Shown one piece after another: positions 1 to 7,365 of a DNA stretch of 17,727 bases. Below the pieces are notes generated by a model. The model searched no databases. It was not told the DNA's origin and saw nothing but the letters and a program-made list of their open reading frames with translations. The position numbers and the translations under genes are program-made. The DNA comes from an uncultured Finegoldia sp. (GTDB taxonomy: Bacteria > Bacillota > Clostridia > Tissierellales > Peptoniphilaceae), in contig NZ_CAAFUQ010000039.1 of NCBI RefSeq assembly GCF_900766215.1, positions 1 through 17,727 of the forward strand, read 5' to 3'. Every line of letters starts with the position of its first letter. Position 1 is the first letter of the stretch.

Positions 1-73
1 AAAGCATTATATAGAGAAAATGAACGAAAAGAAACTATCTAAACTTCAAACAACTTATTTAAATAAAAAAGAG

Positions 74-107
74 AAAAACACAATTTAGTTAACTAAATTG
101 TGTTTTT
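74..107. terminator. Bidirectional intrinsic terminator downstream of luxS
   Basis: Positions 74-107 form a perfect 34-bp palindrome centred between 90 and 91 (core AGTTAACT, outer arms A5/T5). On the minus strand the hairpin follows the luxS stop codon (111-113) by three bases and runs into the T-tract complementary to the A-rich stretch 60-78. On the plus strand it is followed by T-rich sequence to about 115. The symmetry fits a terminator shared by luxS and a convergent plus-strand gene that would lie mostly outside the window. Confidence 0.85.
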
Positions 108-110
108 TCT

Positions 111-581
111 TTATTCGGGATATATTAAATTTTCTTTTTTTATTGAGTTTAGAACTTTCAAGTATTTTTTTGAATAATATTTTGCCATATCAAGGTTCAT
201 ATCTGAATAATTACCGCAGTCTTTAGCTGATTGACCAGGAATATTGCCTTCGTAATCTAATATAAACTCGAATAATTCTTTTATTAACTCAACAATGTCT
301 TCAGACTTTTTATCTCCAACTAAAATAAGGTAGAAGCCTGTTCTGCATCCCATAGGACCAAAATAAATAACTTCATTTACAAGTTTATTTCTTAAAAATG
401 TAGCTGCTAAATGTTCTATTGCGTGAACTTCTGCTGTGTTCATAACGGGTTCTCTGTTAGGCGCAGTTATTCTTAAATCGAAAGTAGTTAATACTTCATT
501 ATTTAAGTAATCTTTTCTTGATACATAAATTCCTGGTAATAATTTTAAGTGATTAATTTTAAAACTTTCTATTTTATTCAT
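111..581 (-). CDS. luxS: S-ribosylhomocysteine lyase (LuxS, AI-2 synthase)
   Basis: LuxS cleaves S-ribosylhomocysteine to homocysteine and 4,5-dihydroxy-2,3-pentanedione, the precursor of autoinducer-2, in the activated methyl cycle; it is a cytosolic metal-dependent homodimer. The 156-residue length is typical. The metal-binding HxxEH motif is at 53-57 (HAIEH), the third ligand is C122 in a KDCGNY context, the catalytic cysteine is C79 in GPMGCRTG, and E56 is the general base. All key residues are present, so the enzyme should be active. The start ATG (579-581) is preceded by a strong AGGAGG, which overlaps the stop codon of rodA (TAG, 590-592), so luxS is the second gene of a rodA-luxS operon and is probably translationally coupled. 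The nucleosidase gene (mtn/pfs) that makes its substrate is not adjacent. Identity is essentially certain from the motifs. Confidence 0.97.
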   Translation of the reverse strand: MNKIESFKINHLKLLPGIYVSRKDYLNNEVLTTFDLRITAPNREPVMNTAEVHAIEHLAATFLRNKLVNEVIYFGPMGCRTGFYLILVGDKKSEDIVELIKELFEFILDYEGNIPGQSAKDCGNYSDMNLDMAKYYSKKYLKVLNSIKKENLIYPE

Positions 582-589
582 ATTTCCTC

Positions 590-1693
590 CTAAATAAAGT
601 TCAATGGGTCTTTTTGAATTGATGAAGATATAATCAATCCAATTGAAATTAAGTTGATAATTTGAAATGTTCCACCATAACTAAAAAATGGTAAAGGGAT
701 ACCAGTTATTGGCATTACCCCAATAGTCATTCCAATATTTTCAAATATGTGGAATAAAAACATTGCTGCAAATCCAATAGTCAATAATTTTGAGTATAAA
801 TTATCTGAGTTTTGAGCAATAACCACACATCTATAAAGCATAAGGGCATATAATAAAATCAATATAAATCCACCTATAAATCCAAATTCTTCAACTAATA
901 CTGCAAAAATAAAATCTGTTTGCTTTTCAGGAATAAAATTATATTGACTTTGAACTCCGTTTAAGAAACCTTCACCAGTCAATTTTCCTGATCCTATTGC
1001 TATTTTACCTTGGAGAGCTTGCCATCCAGTATTCGATAAATCTCTTTCAGGATGAACAAAATTTAATATTCTATCTCTTTGAAATTGATCAAGCCTCAAG
1101 TATAGAAAAGGTAAACTGACTATACCTAAGATAATTGCTCCTATTAAATATTTCCAATCAATTCCAGCTGTAAACAACATTACTATTATTATGAATGTAT
1201 ACACCATAGCTGTTCCTGCGTCTGGTTGTTTTAAAATTAGAGCGACGGGAATGAAAGCAAAAATTAGTATTTTTAATAAAATTTTAGGATTGTTAAGGCT
1301 GTTCTTGTTAGATTCTATAATATTTGCTAGCGAAATAATAAGAACTATCTTCATTATTTCAGAAGGTTGAAAATTAATTGGTCCAAACTTAAACCAACTT
1401 CTTGCACCCCATTCATCACCAACACCAAAAAATAAAACTAAAACCAGTAAAACATTGCAAATTATATACATTGGAATGTTAAGTTTTTTTATTAAGTGGT
1501 TGTCTAGTGAAATTATAAATAAAACAACAATTATACCTATAATTGTAGCTATTAATTGTTTTCTGAAATAATGGTTTGAAAGACTTGATCCAGCACTATA
1601 TAATACTACAAGACCGTAAATAATAAGTATTAAAACACTTATAATTAGAGTTTTATCTATTTTTGATATATTTTTTTTGCTAATATTAAACAT
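590..1693 (-). CDS. rodA: SEDS-family peptidoglycan glycosyltransferase, RodA type
   Basis: SEDS proteins polymerise lipid II into glycan strands in the cytoplasmic membrane, working with a class B PBP. The 367-residue product is highly hydrophobic, with about ten predicted membrane segments. It shows the SEDS signatures GARSWFKFG...QPSE (97-112), a long extracellular loop, QTDFIFAVLVEEFG (258-271) with D260 at the position of the essential Asp of RodA, and MPITGIPLPFFSYGG (327-341). The wording of the loop (GKIAIGSGKLTGEGF, then QSQYNFIPEKQTDF) resembles RodA more than FtsW or SpoVE. The start ATG at 1691-1693 has a GAGGAAGTGAG Shine-Dalgarno. It is first in the rodA-luxS operon, divergent from nfo. 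No partner PBP, mreB or mreCD is visible nearby. An FtsW/SpoVE assignment is a less likely alternative. Confidence 0.9.
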   Translation of the reverse strand: MFNISKKNISKIDKTLIISVLILIIYGLVVLYSAGSSLSNHYFRKQLIATIIGIIVVLFIISLDNHLIKKLNIPMYIICNVLLVLVLFFGVGDEWGARSWFKFGPINFQPSEIMKIVLIISLANIIESNKNSLNNPKILLKILIFAFIPVALILKQPDAGTAMVYTFIIIVMLFTAGIDWKYLIGAIILGIVSLPFLYLRLDQFQRDRILNFVHPERDLSNTGWQALQGKIAIGSGKLTGEGFLNGVQSQYNFIPEKQTDFIFAVLVEEFGFIGGFILILLYALMLYRCVVIAQNSDNLYSKLLTIGFAAMFLFHIFENIGMTIGVMPITGIPLPFFSYGGTFQIINLISIGLIISSSIQKDPLNFI

Positions 1694-1713
1694 GTCTCAC
1701 TTCCTCAATTAGT

Positions 1714-1722
1714 ATTATAACA
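1714..1722 (-). promoter_or_regulatory. Extended -10 promoter for rodA-luxS
   Basis: Read on the minus strand this is TGTTATAAT, a perfect extended -10 element (TGn + TATAAT). No convincing -35 hexamer is visible at the normal distance. The predicted start (about 1707) gives a leader of only about 14 nt before the rodA ATG, almost all of it occupied by the Shine-Dalgarno. Confidence 0.65.
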
Positions 1723-1740
1723 TAATTAAATCTTAAGTTG

Positions 1741-1749
1741 TGATATAAT
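1741..1749 (+). promoter_or_regulatory. Extended -10 promoter for nfo-nth
   Basis: TGATATAAT is a perfect extended -10 element; the -35 position (about 1721-1726, CATAAT) is poor and overlaps the rodA promoter on the other strand. The predicted start near 1756 leaves a leader of about 12 nt that begins essentially at the TGGAGG ribosome-binding site (1757-1762). Confidence 0.65.
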
Positions 1750-1767
1750 GGTGACCTGGAGGTAATT

Positions 1768-2604
1768 ATGAATAGAATAGGATGTCATTTGTCAACATCA
1801 AAAGGACTTCAGAAAACAATAGAACAATGTTTGAAAATAAATGCCGATACATTTCAATTTTTTCCACGTAATCCTAGAGGATCCAAATCAAGATTAATTC
1901 CAAGAAAGGAAATTGAAGATTTTCTAGAACTTAGAAATATTTATAATATCAATGATATAGTATGTCATGGAGCCTATACTATGAATCTTTGCAGTGATAG
2001 AGAAGACTTAAGAAAATTAGCAATAAGGTTAATAAATGAGGATATGAAAAAAATTCAAGATATGAATATTGATAAATATGTTCTTCATCCAGGAAATCAT
2101 AAAAAACAAGGAATTGAAAAAGGCCTAGATATGATTATACACGGTTTAAATCAAATTGATGTTTCTAATGGACAACAGATTTGTATAGAGACAATGAGCG
2201 GAAAAGGAACAGAATTAGGAAGTGATTTAAAAGAGATTGCATTTATTGTCAATAATGCCAAAATACCATTATATGTTTGTATTGATACTTGTCATTTATT
2301 CAGTTCAGGGGTTAAGTTGGATACTTTCGATGAGTACCTAGATGAGTTTGACAAATTACTTGGTATAGATAAAATAAAAGTCATTCATTGTAATGATTCA
2401 ATGATGCCATTTGAAGGAAATAAAGATAGACACGAAAAGTTTGGCAAAGGATTGATTGGAGAATCCGATCTACTGGATGTAATTTTCAGTGAAAGACTTA
2501 AAGGTAGGCCAATAATATTGGAGACGCCTAATGATTTAAAAGGATATAAGATGGAAATAAATGATATAAGAGGAAAGTTTAATGAACTACAAAAAAATAA
2601 ATAA
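1768..2604 (+). CDS. nfo: Endonuclease IV (AP endonuclease, deoxyribonuclease IV)
   Basis: Nfo cuts DNA 5' of abasic sites and removes blocked 3' ends in base-excision repair, using three zinc ions in a TIM barrel. The 278 residues match the usual length (about 280-285). All nine expected metal ligands can be placed: H67, H107, E141, D173, H176, H207, D220, H222 and E252, within the signatures LHPGNH (106-111), CIDTCH (171-176) and KDRHEKFGKG (219-228). The start ATG at 1768 has TGGAGG five bases upstream. The 3' end overlaps nth by 23 bp in another frame, so the AP endonuclease and an AP-generating glycosylase are made from one transcript. The gene has its own extended -10 promoter divergent from rodA. 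Confidence 0.96.
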   Translation: MNRIGCHLSTSKGLQKTIEQCLKINADTFQFFPRNPRGSKSRLIPRKEIEDFLELRNIYNINDIVCHGAYTMNLCSDREDLRKLAIRLINEDMKKIQDMNIDKYVLHPGNHKKQGIEKGLDMIIHGLNQIDVSNGQQICIETMSGKGTELGSDLKEIAFIVNNAKIPLYVCIDTCHLFSSGVKLDTFDEYLDEFDKLLGIDKIKVIHCNDSMMPFEGNKDRHEKFGKGLIGESDLLDVIFSERLKGRPIILETPNDLKGYKMEINDIRGKFNELQKNK

Positions 2605-3208
2605 AATTTTGGATGATTTAGATAGTCTATATCCGAATGCAAAGGCTGGTTTAGATTTTAATACTCCTTTTGAATTATTAATTGCAACAATCTTATCTGC
2701 ACAATGCACTGATGTCAGAGTTAATAAAGTCACAGCTGTTTTATTTAAAGAACATAATACTCCTAAAACCATATTGGACTTGGGAGTAGATGGATTATCT
2801 AAATATATAAAAAGCTGTGGATTATATAAAACAAAATCAAAAAATATTATCAACACTTGTAATGTTTTGTATCACGATTACGATTCTATAGTTCCTGACA
2901 ATATAGAGGAATTGATGAAATTACCAGGTGTTGGAAGAAAAACCGCTAATGTTGTTGTAAGTAATGCTTTTGATACACCTGCAATTGCTGTAGATACACA
3001 TGTTTTTAGGGTAACTAATAGAATTGGAATTGTAAATGAAAAAGATGTATTGAGTACGGAAATGGCTTTAATGAAAGAAATTCCTAAGGAAAGATGGTCA
3101 AAAAGTCATCACTTATTTATTTGGCATGGTAGAAAACTATGTAAAGCACGAAGTCCAAAGTGTGAAGAATGTATACTGAATGATAGATGTAAATTTTATA
3201 ATTCTTAA
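2582..3208 (+). CDS. nth: Endonuclease III (DNA glycosylase/AP lyase)
   Basis: Nth excises oxidised pyrimidines and cleaves the resulting abasic site by beta-elimination. The 208-residue protein has the helix-hairpin-helix LPGVGRKTAN (114-123) with the Schiff-base lysine K120 and the catalytic aspartate D138 in VDTHVFRV, at the same numbers as in the E. coli enzyme. The C-terminal [4Fe-4S] cluster ligands are C187, C194, C197 and C203 (C-X6-C-X2-C-X5-C). The ATG at 2582 lies inside the end of nfo, with GAGGAAAG about six bases upstream, also within nfo coding sequence, so translational coupling is likely. No terminator hairpin is visible between nth and the pyrB promoter, so some read-through into the pyr operon is possible. 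MutY is excluded by the length and the active-site motif. Confidence 0.96.
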   Translation: MNYKKINKILDDLDSLYPNAKAGLDFNTPFELLIATILSAQCTDVRVNKVTAVLFKEHNTPKTILDLGVDGLSKYIKSCGLYKTKSKNIINTCNVLYHDYDSIVPDNIEELMKLPGVGRKTANVVVSNAFDTPAIAVDTHVFRVTNRIGIVNEKDVLSTEMALMKEIPKERWSKSHHLFIWHGRKLCKARSPKCEECILNDRCKFYNS

Positions 3209-3217
3209 CAAAAACTA

Positions 3218-3246
3218 TTGACAGATGTCTTTTTTGATGTTATTAT
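3218..3246 (+). promoter_or_regulatory. Sigma-A type promoter of the pyr operon
   Basis: A perfect -35 TTGACA (3218-3223), a 17-bp spacer and a -10 TATTAT (3241-3246; 5 of 6 matches) sit just after nth. The predicted start is near 3253, inside an AAAA run (3251-3254), giving a leader of about 21 nt that contains only the AAAGGAG ribosome-binding site (3261-3267). The spacer contains GATGT twice, 12 bp apart (3224-3228 and 3236-3240). No attenuator hairpin or anti-terminator fits in such a leader. Confidence 0.85.
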
Positions 3247-3273
3247 AGTGAAAATAAATCAAAGGAGATAGTT

Positions 3274-4194
3274 ATGTTAAAAAATAGAAATTTAATTAAC
3301 GCAGATGATTTTAATGTAGAAGAGATAAATGAAATATTAAATTTAGCAGAAGAAATTATAAAGAGGCCTTCTGATTTTTCTAATTTATGTAATGGAAAAA
3401 TCTTAGGGACTCTTTTTTTTGAGCCTTCAACAAGAACAAGGTTAAGTTTTGAGTCAGCTATACATAGACTGGGTGGTGATTGCATTGGTTTTTCAGAAAG
3501 CGCAAGTTCTTCAACATCAAAAGGAGAATCGTTAGCGGATACAATAAGAACAGTATCTAATTATACAGACATAATTGCAATGAGAAACCCAAAAGAAGGT
3601 TCAGCAATTTTAGCTAGTTCGTATTCAGAAGTTCCATTAATAAATGCAGGTGATGGTGGACATCAACATCCAACTCAAACTCTTACTGACTTATTGACAA
3701 TCTGGATGACTAAAAAAAGATTAGATAATATGACAATTGGATTATGTGGAGACTTAAAATTTGGAAGAACAGTACATTCATTGATAAAGGCAATGTCCAG
3801 ATATAACAATAATAAATTTGTTTTGATATCACCTGAAGAACTACAAGTTCCAGATTATATAAAAATTTTCTTAAAATCAAAAAACATCGAATTTAAAGAA
3901 GTTGAAAAGATGGAAGATGTTATCGGAGAATTAGATGTATTATACATGACTAGAGTTCAAAGAGAAAGATTTTTCAATGAAGCAGATTATGTAAGATTAA
4001 AAGACTCTTATATATTAGATAATAGCAAAATGAGATTAGCTTCACAAGATTTAGCTGTCCTTCATCCTTTGCCAAGAGTTAATGAAATAGCAACTGAGGT
4101 AGATAGTGATCCAAGAGCTGTTTATTTCAAACAAGTTAGATATGGTGTAATTGTAAGAATGGCATTAATATTAAAATTATTAGGAGTGAGATAA
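3274..4194 (+). CDS. pyrB: Aspartate carbamoyltransferase, catalytic chain
   Basis: PyrB condenses carbamoyl phosphate with aspartate to N-carbamoyl-aspartate, the first committed step of pyrimidine synthesis. The 306 residues show the carbamoyl-phosphate loop STRTR (52-56) in FFEPSTRTRLSFE, K83 in TSKGES (the lysine contributed to the neighbouring subunit's site), HQHPTQ (130-135), R165 in FGRTVHS, R227 in TRVQRERF and the HPLPR loop (264-268). All active-site residues of the family are in place. The downstream pyrI means the enzyme is expected to be a class B holoenzyme of catalytic and regulatory chains, sensitive to CTP/ATP. It is first in the operon, 28 nt after the -10, with AAAGGAG before the ATG; its stop overlaps the pyrI start by one base (TAATG). 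An eight-T run (3413-3420) lies directly before the codons of the active-site loop. Confidence 0.97.
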   Translation: MLKNRNLINADDFNVEEINEILNLAEEIIKRPSDFSNLCNGKILGTLFFEPSTRTRLSFESAIHRLGGDCIGFSESASSSTSKGESLADTIRTVSNYTDIIAMRNPKEGSAILASSYSEVPLINAGDGGHQHPTQTLTDLLTIWMTKKRLDNMTIGLCGDLKFGRTVHSLIKAMSRYNNNKFVLISPEELQVPDYIKIFLKSKNIEFKEVEKMEDVIGELDVLYMTRVQRERFFNEADYVRLKDSYILDNSKMRLASQDLAVLHPLPRVNEIATEVDSDPRAVYFKQVRYGVIVRMALILKLLGVR

Positions 4195-4622
4195 TGTTAA
4201 ATATAAATAGTATTGAAAAAGGTATTGTAATAGATCATATAAAATGCGGAATGGGATATAAAATATTTCAACTTTTAAAGCTAGATAAGGCTGATTATAC
4301 TGTAGCTTTAATAATGAATGCACAATCAGGTAAATTAGGAAGAAAAGACATGATTAAAATTGAGAATGTTATAGATATAGATTTTGATATACTTGGTGTA
4401 TTTGATGATAATATGACAGTTAATATAATTGAAAATGAAAAAATAAAAGAAAAAATTAATTTAAATTTACCAGAACATTTTGAAGGATTTATTCAATGTA
4501 AAAATCCTAGATGTATAACACAATCTGAAAGAAATATTGTTCAAAAATTTAGTTTGGTTGACAAGGAAACTAGAACTTATAAATGCGATTATTGTGATCA
4601 TTTATACAATGTGGAGGAATAA
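4194..4622 (+). CDS. pyrI: Aspartate carbamoyltransferase, regulatory chain
   Basis: PyrI binds CTP or ATP and links catalytic trimers of PyrB into the allosteric holoenzyme. The 142-residue product has the N-terminal nucleotide-binding domain (IVIDHI at 11-16; GRKDMIKIEN at 49-58) and the C-terminal zinc domain with the four cysteines C102, C107, C131 and C134 (C-X4-C and C-X2-C), spaced as in E. coli PyrI. It overlaps pyrB by one base, and pyrC by one base (TAATG at 4620-4624), so the three are translationally coupled. An intact zinc site argues that the subunit still assembles with PyrB. As no RNA-based control is visible at the operon's 5' end, allosteric feedback through this protein may carry much of the pathway's regulation; that is inference. 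Confidence 0.96.
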   Translation: MLNINSIEKGIVIDHIKCGMGYKIFQLLKLDKADYTVALIMNAQSGKLGRKDMIKIENVIDIDFDILGVFDDNMTVNIIENEKIKEKINLNLPEHFEGFIQCKNPRCITQSERNIVQKFSLVDKETRTYKCDYCDHLYNVEE

Positions 4623-5818
4623 TGAAATTACTGCTTAAAAATTGTCATATAATAGATAGAGATTTAGATATTTTTTCTGATATATTAATAGAAAATGGAA
4701 AAATAAAATCTATTGGAACAATATCAGAACCGTGTGATAAAATCATAGATCTAAATAAAAAAATAGTAATGCCAGGTTTTATAGACTTGCATACTCATTT
4801 TAGATATCCTGGTCAAGAAAGCAAAGAAGATTTGCATACTGGTAGCCTATCAGCTCTTGCAGGAGGCTATACAACTTGTAATTTAATGGGTAATACTAAA
4901 CCTGTGGTAGATAATAACGAAATCTATAATGAAATATTAGATAAATCAAAAGAAATTGATCTAATAAATATTTATCAATGCATGGCTACAACCAAAGATT
5001 TAAAATCTATAGAAATGATAAATTTTGAAAAAGCAGATACAAAAATTAAATTCTTCAGTGAAGATGGTAGGGGTATAACAGATTCTCTATTAGCTTATAA
5101 TATTTTTACAGAAATAGAAAAAATAAAAAAAGGTATAATGATTCATGCTGAAGATCATAATTTAACAGAAATATCAACTAGATACGCTGAGGACTTGGAA
5201 ACTATTAGAGACTGCTACCTTAGTTTGAAAACAGGCTGTAAAGTACATTTTTGCCATGTAAGTACTATTAATTCATTGGAAGCTATCAAATTCTATAAAG
5301 AAAAGAAAGCGCCAATTACATGTGAAGTTACTCCCCACCATTTATATATGAAAGATAGTGATTTTAAGGTAAATCCTTCGATTAGAACACAGGATGATAT
5401 TGACTGTATCATAGATATGATCAAAAATTCTATTGTTGATGCTATAGCAACAGATCATGCACCACATACTAAAGAAGACAAAGATAATGGTGCTTGTGGT
5501 ATGATTGGATTAGAAACAGCGTTTAATATTGTGTATAAAGTTTTGCATGAGAATAATGGAATTTCACTAAATAAAATTTCTGAATTAATGAGTTACAATC
5601 CAGCGAAAATATTAGGTGAAAATAAAGGCGCTATAATTCCAACTTATGATGCTGATTTAGTAATTATTGATCTTGATAAAAATATAAAAGTTGATAAATT
5701 CAATTCAAAATCAAGCAATTCTCCATTTATTGGAGAAGAGTTTACAGGTAGTATCGAAATGACAATCGTAAATGGAGAAGTTAAATTTGAGAAAGGAGTT
5801 AAAAATGATAATAGATAA
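4622..5818 (+). CDS. pyrC: Dihydroorotase, class I
   Basis: PyrC reversibly cyclises N-carbamoyl-aspartate to dihydroorotate with a binuclear zinc centre in an amidohydrolase TIM barrel. The 398-residue protein carries the class I signature HTHFRYPG (57-64; ligands H57 and H59), the aspartate D148 in FSEDGRG (the metal-bridging position in class I enzymes), H175 in MIHAED, H212 in CHVST and the catalytic D278 in ATDHAPH. It is about 30 residues shorter than the Bacillus enzyme, with the gap between H175 and H212, where the Bacillus form has a PGIP-type loop; shorter forms like this are what I recall from clostridia. A Shine-Dalgarno GTGGAGGA sits just before the ATG. It overlaps pyrF by 14 bp. 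Dihydropyrimidinase is unlikely given the operon and the motifs. Confidence 0.95.
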   Translation: MKLLLKNCHIIDRDLDIFSDILIENGKIKSIGTISEPCDKIIDLNKKIVMPGFIDLHTHFRYPGQESKEDLHTGSLSALAGGYTTCNLMGNTKPVVDNNEIYNEILDKSKEIDLINIYQCMATTKDLKSIEMINFEKADTKIKFFSEDGRGITDSLLAYNIFTEIEKIKKGIMIHAEDHNLTEISTRYAEDLETIRDCYLSLKTGCKVHFCHVSTINSLEAIKFYKEKKAPITCEVTPHHLYMKDSDFKVNPSIRTQDDIDCIIDMIKNSIVDAIATDHAPHTKEDKDNGACGMIGLETAFNIVYKVLHENNGISLNKISELMSYNPAKILGENKGAIIPTYDADLVIIDLDKNIKVDKFNSKSSNSPFIGEEFTGSIEMTIVNGEVKFEKGVKNDNR

Positions 5819-6656
5819 ACTTTCTAAAAGAATAAGTGAAAGATCTATAGTTTGTGTAGGATTAGATACAAGTATAGATTATATACCAGAGAACATGAAA
5901 AAAGGTAAAAAAGTTAGCGAATATTTATTTGATTTTAATAAAGAAATCATAGATAACACCAAGGACTTAGTTGCATGTTTTAAGGTTCAAATAGCTTATT
6001 ACGAAGCCCAAGGCATTGAGGGAATGATAGCTTACAAAAATACACTTAAGTATCTTAGAGATAATGATTTGATTTCAATAGCGGATGTAAAAAGAGGAGA
6101 CATCGCAAATACTGCAAAAGAGTATGCAAAAGCTCATTTTGAAGGAGATTTTGAGGCGGACTTTATAACTGTAAATCCTTTCATGGGATATGATACACTG
6201 GAGCATTACTTACCATATCTTAAGTCAAAAGAAAAAGGTATATTCGTATTAATGAGAACTTCAAATCCAGGATCCAAAGATATTCAATACAAAGATTATA
6301 AAGGACTACCTTTATATTATGAAATAGGTGATAATTTAAATAAAATTGCCAAAGATTATATTGGAGAGTGTAACTTAAGTTCTTTGGGATTTGTAGTAGG
6401 TGGAACTCAAACAGAAAATGCTAACAAAATTAGAGAAAGATATTCAAATATTATGTTTTTAATTCCAGGATATGGCGCACAAGGAGCAAAACCTGAGGAT
6501 ATAAGAATTTACCTTGATGATTATAAAAAAGGAATTGTTAATTCATCAAGAGGCATAATTCTAAACTATAGAAAATTTGATGATGGAGAAGAAAATATTG
6601 GTAAATATGCTAGAAAAGCTGTTGAAGATATGAGAAAGGATATTTACGGTGAATAA
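5805..6656 (+). CDS. pyrF: Orotidine 5'-phosphate decarboxylase (type 2, long form)
   Basis: PyrF decarboxylates OMP to UMP, the last step of the pathway. The start chosen is the ATG at 5805, with GAAAGGAG (5791-5798) seven bases upstream and an N-terminus MIIDKLSKRI typical of the family; an in-frame ATG at 5772 would add 11 residues that merely read through pyrC and has no comparable Shine-Dalgarno. The 283-residue product has the VGLDTS phosphate/substrate region near 20, the catalytic D-x-K-x-x-D array in IADVKRGD, the NPFMGYDTLEHYL segment, MRTSNPG and the C-terminal phosphate-binding stretches PGYGAQGA and NSSRGI. These motifs and the length indicate the group 2 family rather than the short E. 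coli/Bacillus type. It overlaps pyrC by 14 bp and pyrK by 8 bp. Confidence 0.95.
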   Translation: MIIDKLSKRISERSIVCVGLDTSIDYIPENMKKGKKVSEYLFDFNKEIIDNTKDLVACFKVQIAYYEAQGIEGMIAYKNTLKYLRDNDLISIADVKRGDIANTAKEYAKAHFEGDFEADFITVNPFMGYDTLEHYLPYLKSKEKGIFVLMRTSNPGSKDIQYKDYKGLPLYYEIGDNLNKIAKDYIGECNLSSLGFVVGGTQTENANKIRERYSNIMFLIPGYGAQGAKPEDIRIYLDDYKKGIVNSSRGIILNYRKFDDGEENIGKYARKAVEDMRKDIYGE

Positions 6657-7365
6657 ATATATTGATTCAGAAATATTACTTAATGAAGAAATAAGTGATG
6701 GAATCTATAAGTTGGTTTTAAAAGGAAAATTTAAGGGTGATCCTGGACAATTTTATATGCTTAGAGCTTGGGATGAATCACCTCTTCTTCCTAGACCACT
6801 CAGTATTTGTGACTTAGATGAAGATAGTATTACTTTTTTATATGCTGTAGTAGGAAAAGGAACATCGATAATTTCTTCTATGAGAGTTGGAGAAAATATA
6901 AAAATCTTAGGACCATTAGGAAACGGATTTGAATTACATCCAGAATCTAAATGCGCTATTGTGGCAGGAGGAATTGGAATTGCACCAATGAAATATTTAT
7001 CACGAAAGTTAAAAAACATCGATTTATACGTAGGATACAGGGATACTACTTACATGGAAGATGAAATTTTAAACAAAAAGGACACTATTATATCAACTGA
7101 AGATGGGTCTATTGGATTAAAAGGATATATTACAGAATTTGTAAAAAATGAGTATGATTATATTTATGCTTGTGGTCCAAATCCAATGATGAACTCTTTA
7201 AAGAAAAGAAATTTGAATGCTACTGAGTTTTATTCTCTTGAAGCTCATATGGCTTGTGGAATAGGGGCTTGCTTAGGATGTACTGTTAACACAACTAGAG
7301 GCCTTAAGAGAGTTTGCAAAGATGGACCTATCTTTGAAAAAAATGAGGTGATATTTGATGCTTAA
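6649..7365 (+). CDS. pyrK: Dihydroorotate dehydrogenase B, electron-transfer subunit
   Basis: PyrK transfers electrons from PyrD to NAD+ through FAD and a [2Fe-2S] cluster. The product begins at a GTG (6649), preceded by AAAGGA (6635-6640), and is 238 residues long. FAD-binding RPLSICD is at 49-55, the NAD-domain glycine-rich stretch AGGIGIAPM is at 106-114, CGPNPMM (175-181) follows, and the iron-sulfur ligands are C203, C208, C211 and C223 (C-X4-C-X2-C-X11-C) near the C-terminus. This order is diagnostic for PyrK rather than a general ferredoxin reductase. It overlaps pyrF by 8 bp and pyrD by 8 bp, consistent with equimolar production of the PyrK2-PyrD2 complex. NAD+ as acceptor fits an anaerobe without a quinone-linked class 2 enzyme. 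Confidence 0.95.
   Translation: MNKYIDSEILLNEEISDGIYKLVLKGKFKGDPGQFYMLRAWDESPLLPRPLSICDLDEDSITFLYAVVGKGTSIISSMRVGENIKILGPLGNGFELHPESKCAIVAGGIGIAPMKYLSRKLKNIDLYVGYRDTTYMEDEILNKKDTIISTEDGSIGLKGYITEFVKNEYDYIYACGPNPMMNSLKKRNLNATEFYSLEAHMACGIGACLGCTVNTTRGLKRVCKDGPIFEKNEVIFDA

Noticed and set aside
1..88. Possible 3' end of a plus-strand gene: frame 1 is open to a TAA at 40-42, frame 2 to a TAG at 86-88.
   Set aside because: The bidirectional terminator suggests a convergent gene, and the frame 1 stop is well placed before it, but the 13-28 residues show no recognisable motif and either frame could be chance.
3218..3236. GACA-GA-TGTC followed by T6 as a terminator for nth.
   Set aside because: The stem would have four pairs and a two-base loop, which is not stable; the sequence is better explained as the -35 and spacer of the pyr promoter.
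3413..3420. Eight-T run in pyrB before the active-site loop, as a slippage or frameshift site.
   Set aside because: The frame continues without interruption through a full-length PyrB, and such runs are expected in DNA this rich in A+T.
5772..5804. Upstream in-frame ATG that would lengthen PyrF by 11 residues.
   Set aside because: The extra residues overlap pyrC, lack family similarity, and the strong GAAAGGAG is placed for the ATG at 5805.
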